Position numbers and translations under genes: made by a program. The notes below the pieces were generated by a model, which made no database searches, was not told the origin of the DNA, and saw only the letters and a program-made list of their open reading frames with translations. Positions 26,511 through 34,758 of a stretch of DNA of 64,000 nucleotides are shown one piece after another. Numbering within the stretch: the first letter of the stretch is position 1; the number at the start of each line of letters is the position of its first letter. Source of the stretch: Pedobacter sp. HDW13 (GTDB lineage Bacteria; Bacteroidota; Bacteroidia; Sphingobacteriales; Sphingobacteriaceae); assembly GCF_011303555.1 (NCBI RefSeq), contig NZ_CP049868.1:1984001-2048000 (forward strand), given 5' to 3'.

Positions 26511-28052
26511 ATGATTACAGATATTCAATCCATTTTAAACAAATTGGGCGTAAATGCCGATAACGCAGCATTTAGCACAGGAAGCCATTGGGGAGGAGCG
26601 GCAAATGTAAAAACTTTGGAAAGTTTTTCGCCTGTAGATGGAAAACTGATTGCTTCGGCGAAAGTGGCAACCAGTGCTGATTACGAAGCTGTTGTGCTTC
26701 AAGCACAGACTGCGTTTACCGAATGGCGTACAGTTCCTGCTCCAAAACGAGGCGAAATTGTTCGCCAGTTTGGCGATGCCCTGCGTGAAAACAAAGCTGC
26801 TTTGGGCACACTGGTTTCATATGAAATGGGGAAAAGTTTACAGGAAGGTTTTGGCGAGGTACAGGAAATGATCGACATCTGCGATTTTGCCGTGGGTTTA
26901 TCGCGCCAGCTATATGGCTTAACCATGCACAGCGAGCGCCCAAACCACCGCATGTACGAGCAATGGCATCCGCTGGGTATTGTAGGTATTATTTCGGCCT
27001 TTAACTTCCCGGTTGCGGTTTGGAGCTGGAATGTTGCCCTTGCGCTGGTATGCGGCAATGTGTGTATCTGGAAACCATCAGAAAAAACACCATTAACCGC
27101 TATTGCCTGTCAGCATATTATTGCAAAAGTTTTTAAAGCAAATGCTGTTGCTGAAGGCGTATGTAGTTTAATTTTAGGCGATAAAGAAGTTGGTGAACAG
27201 CTGACAAATGATGACCGGGTTTCTTTGGTTTCTGCAACAGGATCCACACGAATGGGCAAAGCAGTTGCGGCAGCTGTTGGTGCACGCCTGGGCAAGAGTT
27301 TACTCGAATTAGGTGGCAACAATGCCATTATTATTTCGGAACATGCTGATTTAGATATGAGTTTAATTGGTGCAGTATTTGGAGCTGTTGGCACCGCTGG
27401 ACAGCGATGCACTTCTACCCGCAGACTGATTATTCACGAAAGTGTTTACGATGCCTTCACCTCAAAGCTGGTTAATGCCTATGGGCAATTGCGCATTGGC
27501 AATCCTTTGGATCAAAACAACCATGTTGGTCCACTGATTGATACGGATGCGGTTACTGCTTACCTTGATTCAATTGAAAAATGCAAGGTAGAAGGCGGTC
27601 ATTTCGTGGTAGAAGGCGGCGTATTATCGGGCGAAGCTTACCAAAGTGGTTGCTACGTAAAGCCATGTATAGCAGAAGTAAAAAATGATTTTAAAATTGT
27701 GCAGCACGAAACCTTTGCGCCAATTTTATACTTAATCAAATACAAAACACTGAATGAAGCCATCGCCTTGCAAAATGGTGTTCCACAAGGACTTTCATCG
27801 GCAATTATGACCTTAAACCTGAGAGAAGCTGAACAATTCTTATCGGCCAACGGATCTGATTGCGGCATAGCCAACGTAAATATTGGTACCTCGGGGGCCG
27901 AAATTGGTGGTGCTTTTGGAGGCGAAAAGGAAACTGGTGGCGGTCGCGAAAGTGGATCGGATGCCTGGAAAGCTTATATGCGCCGGCAAACCAATACAAT
28001 TAATTATGCCAATACTTTGCCACTGGCGCAAGGTATTAAATTTGATTTGTAG
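26511..28052 (+). CDS. ALDH7-type aldehyde dehydrogenase (aminoadipate semialdehyde type)
   Basis: A 513-residue NAD-dependent aldehyde dehydrogenase closest in pattern to the antiquitin/ALDH7 group, which oxidises alpha-aminoadipic semialdehyde in lysine degradation. The motifs are FNFPVAVWSWN (cofactor strand), SATGSTRMGK, LELGGNNAII (general-base Glu) and GQRCTSTRR (catalytic Cys). The ending GGAFGGEKETGGGRESGSD is typical of ALDH7. No lysine degradation genes adjoin. Converges on a strong terminator. Confidence 0.88.
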   Translation: MITDIQSILNKLGVNADNAAFSTGSHWGGAANVKTLESFSPVDGKLIASAKVATSADYEAVVLQAQTAFTEWRTVPAPKRGEIVRQFGDALRENKAALGTLVSYEMGKSLQEGFGEVQEMIDICDFAVGLSRQLYGLTMHSERPNHRMYEQWHPLGIVGIISAFNFPVAVWSWNVALALVCGNVCIWKPSEKTPLTAIACQHIIAKVFKANAVAEGVCSLILGDKEVGEQLTNDDRVSLVSATGSTRMGKAVAAAVGARLGKSLLELGGNNAIIISEHADLDMSLIGAVFGAVGTAGQRCTSTRRLIIHESVYDAFTSKLVNAYGQLRIGNPLDQNNHVGPLIDTDAVTAYLDSIEKCKVEGGHFVVEGGVLSGEAYQSGCYVKPCIAEVKNDFKIVQHETFAPILYLIKYKTLNEAIALQNGVPQGLSSAIMTLNLREAEQFLSANGSDCGIANVNIGTSGAEIGGAFGGEKETGGGRESGSDAWKAYMRRQTNTINYANTLPLAQGIKFDL

Positions 28053-28079
28053 ATAATTCTTCAATCCTGCATTAAAAAT

Positions 28080-28111
28080 GCAGTGTCCGCTGCCCCTCGT
28101 TTGTAATGAGG
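28080..28111. repeat. Tandem small hairpins after the ALDH gene
   Basis: GCAG-TGTCCG-CTGC (28080-28093) is followed directly by CCCTC...GAGGG (28095-28111). The TGTCCG loop is shared with the paired-hairpin element at 45778-45847. Confidence 0.5.
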
Positions 28112-28120
28112 GTAAAATAA

Positions 28121-28153
28121 AAAAGGCGCTAAATTTAAAATTTAGCGCCTTTT
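28121..28153. terminator. Bidirectional terminator
   Basis: A-run, AAGGCGCTAAATT/AATTTAGCGCCTT stem with a three-base loop, T-run. It lies between the convergent ALDH and GIN-domain genes. Confidence 0.88.
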
Positions 28154-28173
28154 AAGTAAAATATATGATGGAG

Positions 28174-28818
28174 TTAGAATAGTTTTTCCAATAAAGCTAC
28201 GTCTATGTCGCTATAGCGTGATGGATTGCTATTGGCTAGTACAACTGGTTTCGCCGTTACTTTAATGAAGCTTTCAGCGGCAGTAAAATCGCCCATTTTA
28301 ATTTTCGATTCTGCCCCGATTGCAGCGATGTGTGTTTCTGTAGAGCCAGCTAATTTCAACGTTGCTGCATCTTTAATTTCTGTAGATAAATTAACCGTAT
28401 TGGCCTTAATATCAGCTGATGCCTTATCGTTAAGTACAATATTCAGGTTTAACAGGTTAAAATTTCCGGCAGTACTTACTGTTGCAGTGTTTGAGGCTTC
28501 GATAGCTGATAAGTTATTAACATGAGCAATAACCATTAAAGTATTTTTATCAAAAGAACTAATCCGCAGTTCAGCTCCTTGTTGTTGCACCATTGCATTT
28601 TTGCCGTAGTATTGATCGTAAATCTCAACACTTTCTTTAGCATCCTGAACCAGGATTAATTTAACATTGCCTGATACCACAATTTTACTGATGTTTTTCA
28701 CTTTTGTTAAAGCGGTATAGCTTGCTGTGTTTTCTGTAGCATTTGCTATGACTGTTGCACTACTTAAAGTAACCATTACCAATGCAGCTGCAAATAATTT
28801 TTTAATAGAATTTTTCAT
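28174..28818 (-). CDS. Secreted GIN-domain (DUF2807) protein
   Basis: A 214-residue protein with an N-terminal signal peptide (MKNSIKKLFAAALVMVTLSS and onward). A right-handed beta-helix-like auto-transporter adhesin head domain follows. The pattern is KNISKIVVSGNVKLILVQDAKESVEIY, then LRISSFDKNTLMVIAHVNNLSAIEASNTATV. This GIN/DUF2807 domain is widespread in Bacteroidota and of unknown function. This copy has one domain unit rather than two. No partner is apparent. Confidence 0.82.
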   Translation of the reverse strand: MKNSIKKLFAAALVMVTLSSATVIANATENTASYTALTKVKNISKIVVSGNVKLILVQDAKESVEIYDQYYGKNAMVQQQGAELRISSFDKNTLMVIAHVNNLSAIEASNTATVSTAGNFNLLNLNIVLNDKASADIKANTVNLSTEIKDAATLKLAGSTETHIAAIGAESKIKMGDFTAAESFIKVTAKPVVLANSNPSRYSDIDVALLEKLF

Positions 28819-29092
28819 GACCTTAATATTTTATAAATCCTTTATTACCAGTTGTTTTTCTGAAAATAAGACGACTGTTTCCCGAAAACGTTTCAGGCAG
28901 AGCGGCTATATTATACCACGCCCATGTATTTATAGACGAACGCCCAAATAACCTATACGAAAATTGCCTGGCCCTTTAGCTCAAAAGTGGCCTTCATGCT
29001 GATGTTAAGTACTATATGTTAAAAAAGGTTAAAACTTAACACACAACTAACATATTAGTTTTATATTCGTAAAAACAAAACAGATTCTTTCT

Positions 29093-31888
29093 ATGAAACG
29101 TCTATTACTCTCACTGTGCTTTTTTGTCACTATTGCATCGTATACAAGAGCCCAGAGTCACCATACCATTAAAGGCCGAACAATTGACACTGCTTCGACA
29201 ACCCTTTTATCAGGGACCACTATTGCAGTTTTAAACGCAAAAGACTCTACATTGGTAAAATTTACCCGAGCGGCAGAAAACGGCTCCTTTGAGCTTACCG
29301 GCATCAAAAATGGTAAGTTTATCCTATTGGTCTCCTACCCAAAATATGCCGACTTTGTAGATCATTTTACACTCGACTCTACCACACTTGTAAAAGATTA
29401 TAATAAGATAAACCTGACGGGAATGGCTAAGATATTGGCTGATGTAATTATTAAAGGAAACAGGTCGGCGATAAAAATTAAAGGCGATACCACAGAGTTC
29501 GACCCAAAAGCATATAACATAGAGCCCAACTCAAAAGTTGAAGACCTGATAAAACAGTTTCCAGGTTTTCAGGTTGATAAGGATGGTAAAATTACTGCGC
29601 AAGGAAAAACAGTTCCGAAAGTACTGGTAGACGGTGAAGAGTTTTTTGGCGATGATCCGACACTGGTTACCAAAAACCTACGTGCGGATATGGTAGAATC
29701 TGTTCAGCTTTACGATAAGGCCAGCGATCAGGCCAGTTTTACGGGGATTGATGATGGAGAGAAAACCAAAACCCTTAACATTAAACTAAAAGAGGATAAG
29801 AAGAATGGCTATTTTGGCAAAGTGCAGGGAGGTTACGGAACAAAAGATTTTTACCAGGGACAGGGGATGTTTAACAAATTCTGGGGTAAAAAGAAATTTT
29901 CAGCCTATGGCATTTTGGGTAACAACGGCACTGTAGGTTTAGGTTGGGATGATCGTGATAAATATGGCGCTTCTGGTGGATATACTATGACTGATGATGG
30001 TGGGATGTATTTTAGCAGTGGCGGAGATGATTTCGACAGCTACGATGGGCAATATAATGGCCAGGGCTTGCCAGTAGCCCGTACCGGAGGTTTACATTTC
30101 GATAACAAATGGAATAAGGATAAAGAATCGTTAAATACAAATTATAAAATCGGATCGATCAGGGTTTCGGGGGAAAGGAATTCAATCAGTCAAAATAATT
30201 TAGCATCGGGCACTCAAAATAGCACTTCAGACGAATCGTTTGATAACGACATGTTCAGACAAAAACTGGATGCCATGTATGAGATCAAGATTGATACAAC
30301 CTTAACAATGAAAGTTAATGTTGACGGTGCATTGAAAAAAAGCAATACTTCAAACAATTACTTAACTGGTACCACTAATGGCAATGGTGGCTTTCTAAAT
30401 TCCTCAAACAGAACGTTGAGTAATGAAGTAGATGATCAAAACTTTAACGCTAATGTTTTATTCACAAAAAAACTAAAGAAAACGGGCCGCACACTATCAT
30501 TAAATATTAATCAATCAATTAATAAAAGTAATAGTGAAGGATATTTAAATTCCCTTAACCGACGCTTAACCTCAGCCGGACAAGTAGATAGTCTTACCAA
30601 TCAGCTAAAAATCAATGATATTACCAACAGTACTTTCAAATTAAATGCTGCCTATACAGAACCACTCTCAAAAACCTTAACTGTCATCATAAATTATGGC
30701 TTAACGCTAATGAATGGAACATCAGATCGCAAATCTTTCAATCAGTCGGGTAGTGGCAGATACGATATTTTAGATACTGTTTACAGTAATAATTTTGAGC
30801 TGACCCAAACGATCAATCAAGGCGGTGCCATCTTCAATTATAAAAAGGGCAAAACAATTATCAACTTCGGATCAAAATTTAGTGGTGTAAACTTTAAACA
30901 AGACGATATTTATCACAACAAAACTTATGTAAGAAACTTTGTTAACTATATGCCACAAGCATCCTATCAATATCGCTTTTCTCAACAAAAATCGCTCAGA
31001 CTTAACTACAACGGTAATACTAACCAACCATCACTCGATCAGCTTCAGCCGGTTAGGGTAAATAACGACCCGTTTAATGTTGTTGAAGGAAATCAGGATT
31101 TAAGACCATCTTTCAGAAGTAATATCAATGCCAGTTATAATTCTTACAAAGTTTTAACCAATCAATCAGTGTGGCTAAATGCTTCATATAGTTTTACCAC
31201 AAATCCGATTATTAGTGATGTTACAACGGATGATGTTGGTAAGAGTACTTACAGATACATCAATTTTGATGATAAAATGCAGACCAATTTTTACATGTAT
31301 GGGCAGATAAGTAGAAAAATAGGCTTTTTAGATATGAATGTTGGTTTAAATGCAAATGCTAACGGGAGCTCTTCTTATAACTTTATAACTACAAAGCTTG
31401 GCAGGACCTTAAATAACACCAAAAATTACACATATGGTGGCGGAATAAACATTTCAAAATATAAAGACAAGGAATATAGCTTTTATGTGCGTTTTGGCCC
31501 AACCTACAATACATCAAGAGCGAGTATTGGTTCTAACAGCGATGGATGGGGCATGAATGGTTATGCATCAGGAAATGTACAACTGCCTGGAAAATTTGAG
31601 ATATCTACAGATGGTCAATATCAGTATAATGGAAAAACACAAGTGCTAACCGAAAGTTTTGAACGTTTTATCTGGAATGCATCGATAGGTAAAAAATTCT
31701 TCAAGTCAGAAAATTTAAAGTTCTCTTTAACTGTAAATGATATCTTAAACCAAAATATCGGCTTCAACCGTTTTGCATCTAACACGACCATAAGCCAAAG
31801 CAGCTATACCACCATAAGGCGGTATTTAATGTTCTCGGTATCATGGGATTTTAACAAAATGGGCGGCGGAATTAAAACACAAAAATAA
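29093..31888 (+). CDS. Outer-membrane beta-barrel protein with carboxypeptidase-like regulatory domain
   Basis: A 931-residue TonB-dependent-receptor-like protein. Signal peptide to about residue 20, then a CarboxypepD-reg-like domain (HHTIKGRTIDTASTTLL). A plug-like domain comes next (VEDLIKQFPGFQVDKDGKIT and VLVDGEEFFGDDPTLVTKN). A beta-barrel ending in VSWDFNKMGG completes it. It matches the 'outer membrane beta-barrel protein' family common in Bacteroidota and often paired with GLPGLI proteins, as here. No SusD partner lies beside it, and the substrate is unknown. The next gene starts six bases after its stop. Confidence 0.88.
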   Translation: MKRLLLSLCFFVTIASYTRAQSHHTIKGRTIDTASTTLLSGTTIAVLNAKDSTLVKFTRAAENGSFELTGIKNGKFILLVSYPKYADFVDHFTLDSTTLVKDYNKINLTGMAKILADVIIKGNRSAIKIKGDTTEFDPKAYNIEPNSKVEDLIKQFPGFQVDKDGKITAQGKTVPKVLVDGEEFFGDDPTLVTKNLRADMVESVQLYDKASDQASFTGIDDGEKTKTLNIKLKEDKKNGYFGKVQGGYGTKDFYQGQGMFNKFWGKKKFSAYGILGNNGTVGLGWDDRDKYGASGGYTMTDDGGMYFSSGGDDFDSYDGQYNGQGLPVARTGGLHFDNKWNKDKESLNTNYKIGSIRVSGERNSISQNNLASGTQNSTSDESFDNDMFRQKLDAMYEIKIDTTLTMKVNVDGALKKSNTSNNYLTGTTNGNGGFLNSSNRTLSNEVDDQNFNANVLFTKKLKKTGRTLSLNINQSINKSNSEGYLNSLNRRLTSAGQVDSLTNQLKINDITNSTFKLNAAYTEPLSKTLTVIINYGLTLMNGTSDRKSFNQSGSGRYDILDTVYSNNFELTQTINQGGAIFNYKKGKTIINFGSKFSGVNFKQDDIYHNKTYVRNFVNYMPQASYQYRFSQQKSLRLNYNGNTNQPSLDQLQPVRVNNDPFNVVEGNQDLRPSFRSNINASYNSYKVLTNQSVWLNASYSFTTNPIISDVTTDDVGKSTYRYINFDDKMQTNFYMYGQISRKIGFLDMNVGLNANANGSSSYNFITTKLGRTLNNTKNYTYGGGINISKYKDKEYSFYVRFGPTYNTSRASIGSNSDGWGMNGYASGNVQLPGKFEISTDGQYQYNGKTQVLTESFERFIWNASIGKKFFKSENLKFSLTVNDILNQNIGFNRFASNTTISQSSYTTIRRYLMFSVSWDFNKMGGGIKTQK

Positions 31889-31893
31889 TTATC

Positions 31894-32676
31894 ATGAAAA
31901 CTACACTAAAATATATCCTCTTATTTGCTGTTATTTTCATCAGCAAAAGCACGTTTGCTCAAAATATACACTTCGTAAAAAGTGGGGTGATCGAATTTGA
32001 GAAAAGGTCTAATATGTACGCTTTGATCAAAAAGAAAATCAATAAAGACAATGAAAGTTACATGTCGCCTGCTTTTGATCAGTATAAAAAGAACAATCCA
32101 CAATTTAAGGTTGCGAAAAGTACCTTAAGCTTTAATAAGGATAAAAGCTTATATAAATGGCCAACTGTAGAGGAAACTGTAAATCCAAACTGGGCAGCAA
32201 GAGATCCTCTTGTTGATCTAAAAAATACCGTTGCTACCGATTTTAATGCCAACACAAGTATTTCCCAAAAAGCGGTTTATGAAGACACCTATATTGTTAA
32301 GGATAGTCTGCGCAAGATTAACTGGAAAATTACCGATGAAACAAGAGAAATTGCTGGTTACGAATGCCGTAGAGCCAATGCCATTATTATGGATTCGATA
32401 TATGTGGTGGCTTATTATTCAAATCAGATTGCAGTTTCTGGCGGACCAGAATCGTTTACAGGATTGCCAGGGATGATTTTAGGTTTGGCATTGCCGCATC
32501 AAAACATCAGCTGGTTTGCAACCAAAGTAACTGAAGTTACTGTTCCTGAAAAAGACCTAACCCCTCCAACGAAAGGAAAACCAATCGATAATAAAGGCTT
32601 AACTGATAAAATAACTTCAGCATTGAAAAATTATGGTCCTGAAGCACTCTCAGCGCTAAAGGCCTTCTCACTTTAA
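31894..32676 (+). CDS. GLPGLI family protein
   Basis: A 260-residue exported protein (signal peptide YILLFAVIFISKSTFAQ). It bears the namesake motif in GLPGMILGL (within ESFTGLPGMILGLALP) and the usual preceding ITDETREIAGYECRRANAI. The family has no known biochemical role. Its tight coupling to the upstream outer-membrane barrel gene suggests that the two proteins work together at the envelope. The C-terminal third is charged and probably extended. Confidence 0.88.
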   Translation: MKTTLKYILLFAVIFISKSTFAQNIHFVKSGVIEFEKRSNMYALIKKKINKDNESYMSPAFDQYKKNNPQFKVAKSTLSFNKDKSLYKWPTVEETVNPNWAARDPLVDLKNTVATDFNANTSISQKAVYEDTYIVKDSLRKINWKITDETREIAGYECRRANAIIMDSIYVVAYYSNQIAVSGGPESFTGLPGMILGLALPHQNISWFATKVTEVTVPEKDLTPPTKGKPIDNKGLTDKITSALKNYGPEALSALKAFSL

Positions 32677-32698
32677 CGATGTATATTTCATTCTTATA

Positions 32699-32720
32699 AT
32701 TATGCCTATTTTAGCATAAT
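32699..32720. promoter_or_regulatory. Dyad before Crp-family regulator gene
   Basis: ATTATGC-N8-GCATAAT, seven-base perfect arms, centred about 24 bases before the regulator's ATG. It is a candidate operator, possibly for autoregulation. Confidence 0.4.
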
Positions 32721-32732
32721 CAAAGGAAAATA

Positions 32733-33302
32733 ATGTACAGCGCGCTTTATAACCATATTAATAAATTTATAGATTTGAGTAACGATGAGCAGGAACTTCT
32801 TGCCTCATTACTCGAATCTTTTTCGGTTAAAAAGAAAACTTTTTTATTGGAAGAAGGGCAAACCTGCAGGGCCAATTACTTTGTGGTAAAGGGTTGCCTC
32901 AGGCTCTATTTCATCGACATTAAAGGTGCCGAGCAAACCACTCAATTTGCTATCGAAAACTGGTGGATTACGGACTTAACCAGCTTCCTCTTCCAAAAAA
33001 CTTCAGAATTTTATATCCAGGCAGCAGAAAATACCGAAGTGATTGCCATTGAACATCATCATTACGACGAAATGTTCCATAAACTGCCCAAACTGGAAAG
33101 GTATTTCAGGCTAATTTTACAGAAAAACCACCAGGCTTCGCAAATGCGGATTAGATACCTCTACAGCCAAACTGCCGAAGAAAGATACCGCCACTTTAAC
33201 CAACTCTTCCCCGAATTTGTACAACGGGTACCACAATACATGCTGGCCTCTTACCTGGGCTTTACGCCTGAGTTTTTGAGTAAGATCAGGGCGAAGAGAT
33301 AA
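32733..33302 (+). CDS. Crp/Fnr-family transcriptional regulator
   Basis: A 189-residue regulator. The first 120 residues form the cyclic-nucleotide-binding-like barrel (LLEEGQTCRANYFVVKGCLRLYFID and FIQAAENTEVIAIEHHHYDEM, by family). A short C-terminal helix-turn-helix follows (RVPQYMLASYLGFTPEFLSKIR). The cAMP-binding RxS-type residues are not evident and there is no cysteine cluster for an Fe-S site, so the signal is unknown. Such proteins often control an adjacent gene; the AhpD-like gene lies 189 bases downstream. Confidence 0.88.
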   Translation: MYSALYNHINKFIDLSNDEQELLASLLESFSVKKKTFLLEEGQTCRANYFVVKGCLRLYFIDIKGAEQTTQFAIENWWITDLTSFLFQKTSEFYIQAAENTEVIAIEHHHYDEMFHKLPKLERYFRLILQKNHQASQMRIRYLYSQTAEERYRHFNQLFPEFVQRVPQYMLASYLGFTPEFLSKIRAKR

Positions 33303-33313
33303 TCTAAGCTATT

Positions 33314-33414
33314 TTTAACCGCAGAGCGCGTAGAGCAAGGAGCAAAATACGCAGAGTTGGGCGCATATCTCTTTGCGCAGCTTAGCGTAAAACTTAGCGG
33401 CCTTTGCGGTTAAA
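33314..33414. repeat. Intergenic inverted repeat of the TTTAACCGC type
   Basis: TTTAACCGC (33314-33322) and GCGGTTAAA (33406-33414) enclose about 83 bases of GC-richer word-repeat text (for example CGCAGAG, AGCGTAAAACTTAGCGG). It lies between the Crp-type regulator and the AhpD-like gene. Confidence 0.55.
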
Positions 33415-33491
33415 TCCATTTCTTAAACTACATTAAGTTTTTTTAGGGCCAGGATGCGGAACTTTACATCGTAATCAAAAACAATAAAAAA

Positions 33492-33926
33492 ATGGAAAGC
33501 AGAATTGATATCCCAAAAGTAGATCCGGCAGCATACCAGGCCATGTACGCTTTAGAAAAATATTTATCAGCCAGTAAAATCGATCCGATTCTTTCAGAGC
33601 TGATTAAAATGAGGGCATCGCAAATTAACGGTTGTGCATTTTGTTTAAACATGCACTCTGCCGATGCACGCAAAATTGGTGAAACCGAACAAAGGTTGTA
33701 TTTGCTAAGCGCATGGAAAGAAACCACCCTGTTTACCGAAAAAGAAAAAGCGGTTATTGCTTTAACTGAAGAGGTAACCTTAATTAACAACCATGTATCC
33801 GATGCTACTTATAACAAAGTGGCCAGTTTCTTTAACGAAACCGAAATCACCAATATCATTATGGCTATTGTTACCATTAATGCCTGGAACAGACTTGCTA
33901 TCACCGCCAAAGTAATTGTTGGATAA
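33492..33926 (+). CDS. AhpD-like carboxymuconolactone decarboxylase family protein
   Basis: A 144-residue protein with the redox motif C48-x2-C51-x3-H55 (CAFCLNMH) in the alkylhydroperoxidase AhpD-core fold. It starts MESRIDIPKVDPAAYQAM, the family's usual opening. It may act as a thiol-dependent peroxidase or related reductase; the natural reductant is unknown. It follows a Crp-type regulator gene, a common pairing in Bacteroidota, and converges on the CE12 esterase gene. Confidence 0.88.
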   Translation: MESRIDIPKVDPAAYQAMYALEKYLSASKIDPILSELIKMRASQINGCAFCLNMHSADARKIGETEQRLYLLSAWKETTLFTEKEKAVIALTEEVTLINNHVSDATYNKVASFFNETEITNIIMAIVTINAWNRLAITAKVIVG

Positions 33927-33933
33927 AATTTCC

Positions 33934-33967
33934 AAACCTATCAGGTTTTTAAAAATCTGATAGGTTT
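33934..33967. terminator. Bidirectional terminator at the CE12 end
   Basis: AAACCTATCAG/CTGATAGGTTT, an 11-bp stem with a T5A5-type loop. The minus-strand CE12 gene ends within its last bases. Confidence 0.75.
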
Positions 33968-34746
33968 TAAATCTTTTTTAGCTCCCCAAAAACTAACCTT
34001 GCTACTTCCTTAGCACCTTCCGGCTGGAAATGGGTATTGTCTTTTTGCCCTTTAGGGTAAGCCTCATACCTGGCCGAATCTAAATTCATAAAATAGTTTT
34101 TGCTCACATACTCCTGGCCTTTGGTAGTAAAAAAATCAGCAGAAAGACTGGTTAAATCAATAATCGGCACATGTAATGCTTTGGCCACCTCTTTTACGGC
34201 CTGTGGATATTCGCCATGTGCACTGCCCAACTTACCATCCTTCCAGGGATAATTACGTGTAACTGGTGTAATGAGTATAGGTAAAGCACCTTTTGCCCGG
34301 GTTTCATTTACATATAGCTTTAAAAAATCTTTATAACCCGGTATATCTACATAACGTTCGGGTTTATCTTTTGCGGCATCATTATGACCGAACTGAATCA
34401 ATACGAGATCGTTTTTCTGTAAACTGCCTAAAACTTCTTTCCATCTGCCTTCTTCAAAAAAACTGCGCGTGCTCCTGCCTCCTTTTGCCTTATCAACCAC
34501 CAAAGCGCTATCACTCTTTATCAGTCGGCTTATTTTTTTTAGGCTATCTTTTTGCAAAAAGGGTTGAAAAACCTGTCCCCAGCCTGTAAGTGGATATTTC
34601 TTTTGTAAGTATCCATCATCTAAAGTATAATCTGCAACAGTCGAATCGCCGATTAAATAAACCTTAACCGGCCTGGGTTTGGTGATGAAAGACATCAGCA
34701 AAAAACCAGTAGCTACAACTGCGATAATAATTTTATGGTGTTTCAT
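33967..34746 (-). CDS. Rhamnogalacturonan acetylesterase, CE12
   Basis: A 259-residue SGNH-fold esterase that removes acetyl groups from rhamnogalacturonan. A signal peptide is present. Catalytic blocks are YLIGDSTVADYT (nucleophile Ser), GQVFQPFL, LIQFGHNDAAKD and DNTHFQPEGA (catalytic Asp-His pair), as in fungal and bacterial RGAE. It lies 12 bases downstream of the GH43 gene on the same strand, so the two form a short operon that faces away from the main pectin block. Confidence 0.92.
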   Translation of the reverse strand: MKHHKIIIAVVATGFLLMSFITKPRPVKVYLIGDSTVADYTLDDGYLQKKYPLTGWGQVFQPFLQKDSLKKISRLIKSDSALVVDKAKGGRSTRSFFEEGRWKEVLGSLQKNDLVLIQFGHNDAAKDKPERYVDIPGYKDFLKLYVNETRAKGALPILITPVTRNYPWKDGKLGSAHGEYPQAVKEVAKALHVPIIDLTSLSADFFTTKGQEYVSKNYFMNLDSARYEAYPKGQKDNTHFQPEGAKEVARLVFGELKKI

Positions 34747-34758
34747 TTTTCTGATCGA

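Noticed and set aside
33314..33414. Possible tRNA or small RNA gene in the GC-richer spacer
   Set aside because: No cloverleaf or conserved tRNA boxes could be drawn; it looks like inverted repeat spacer DNA.
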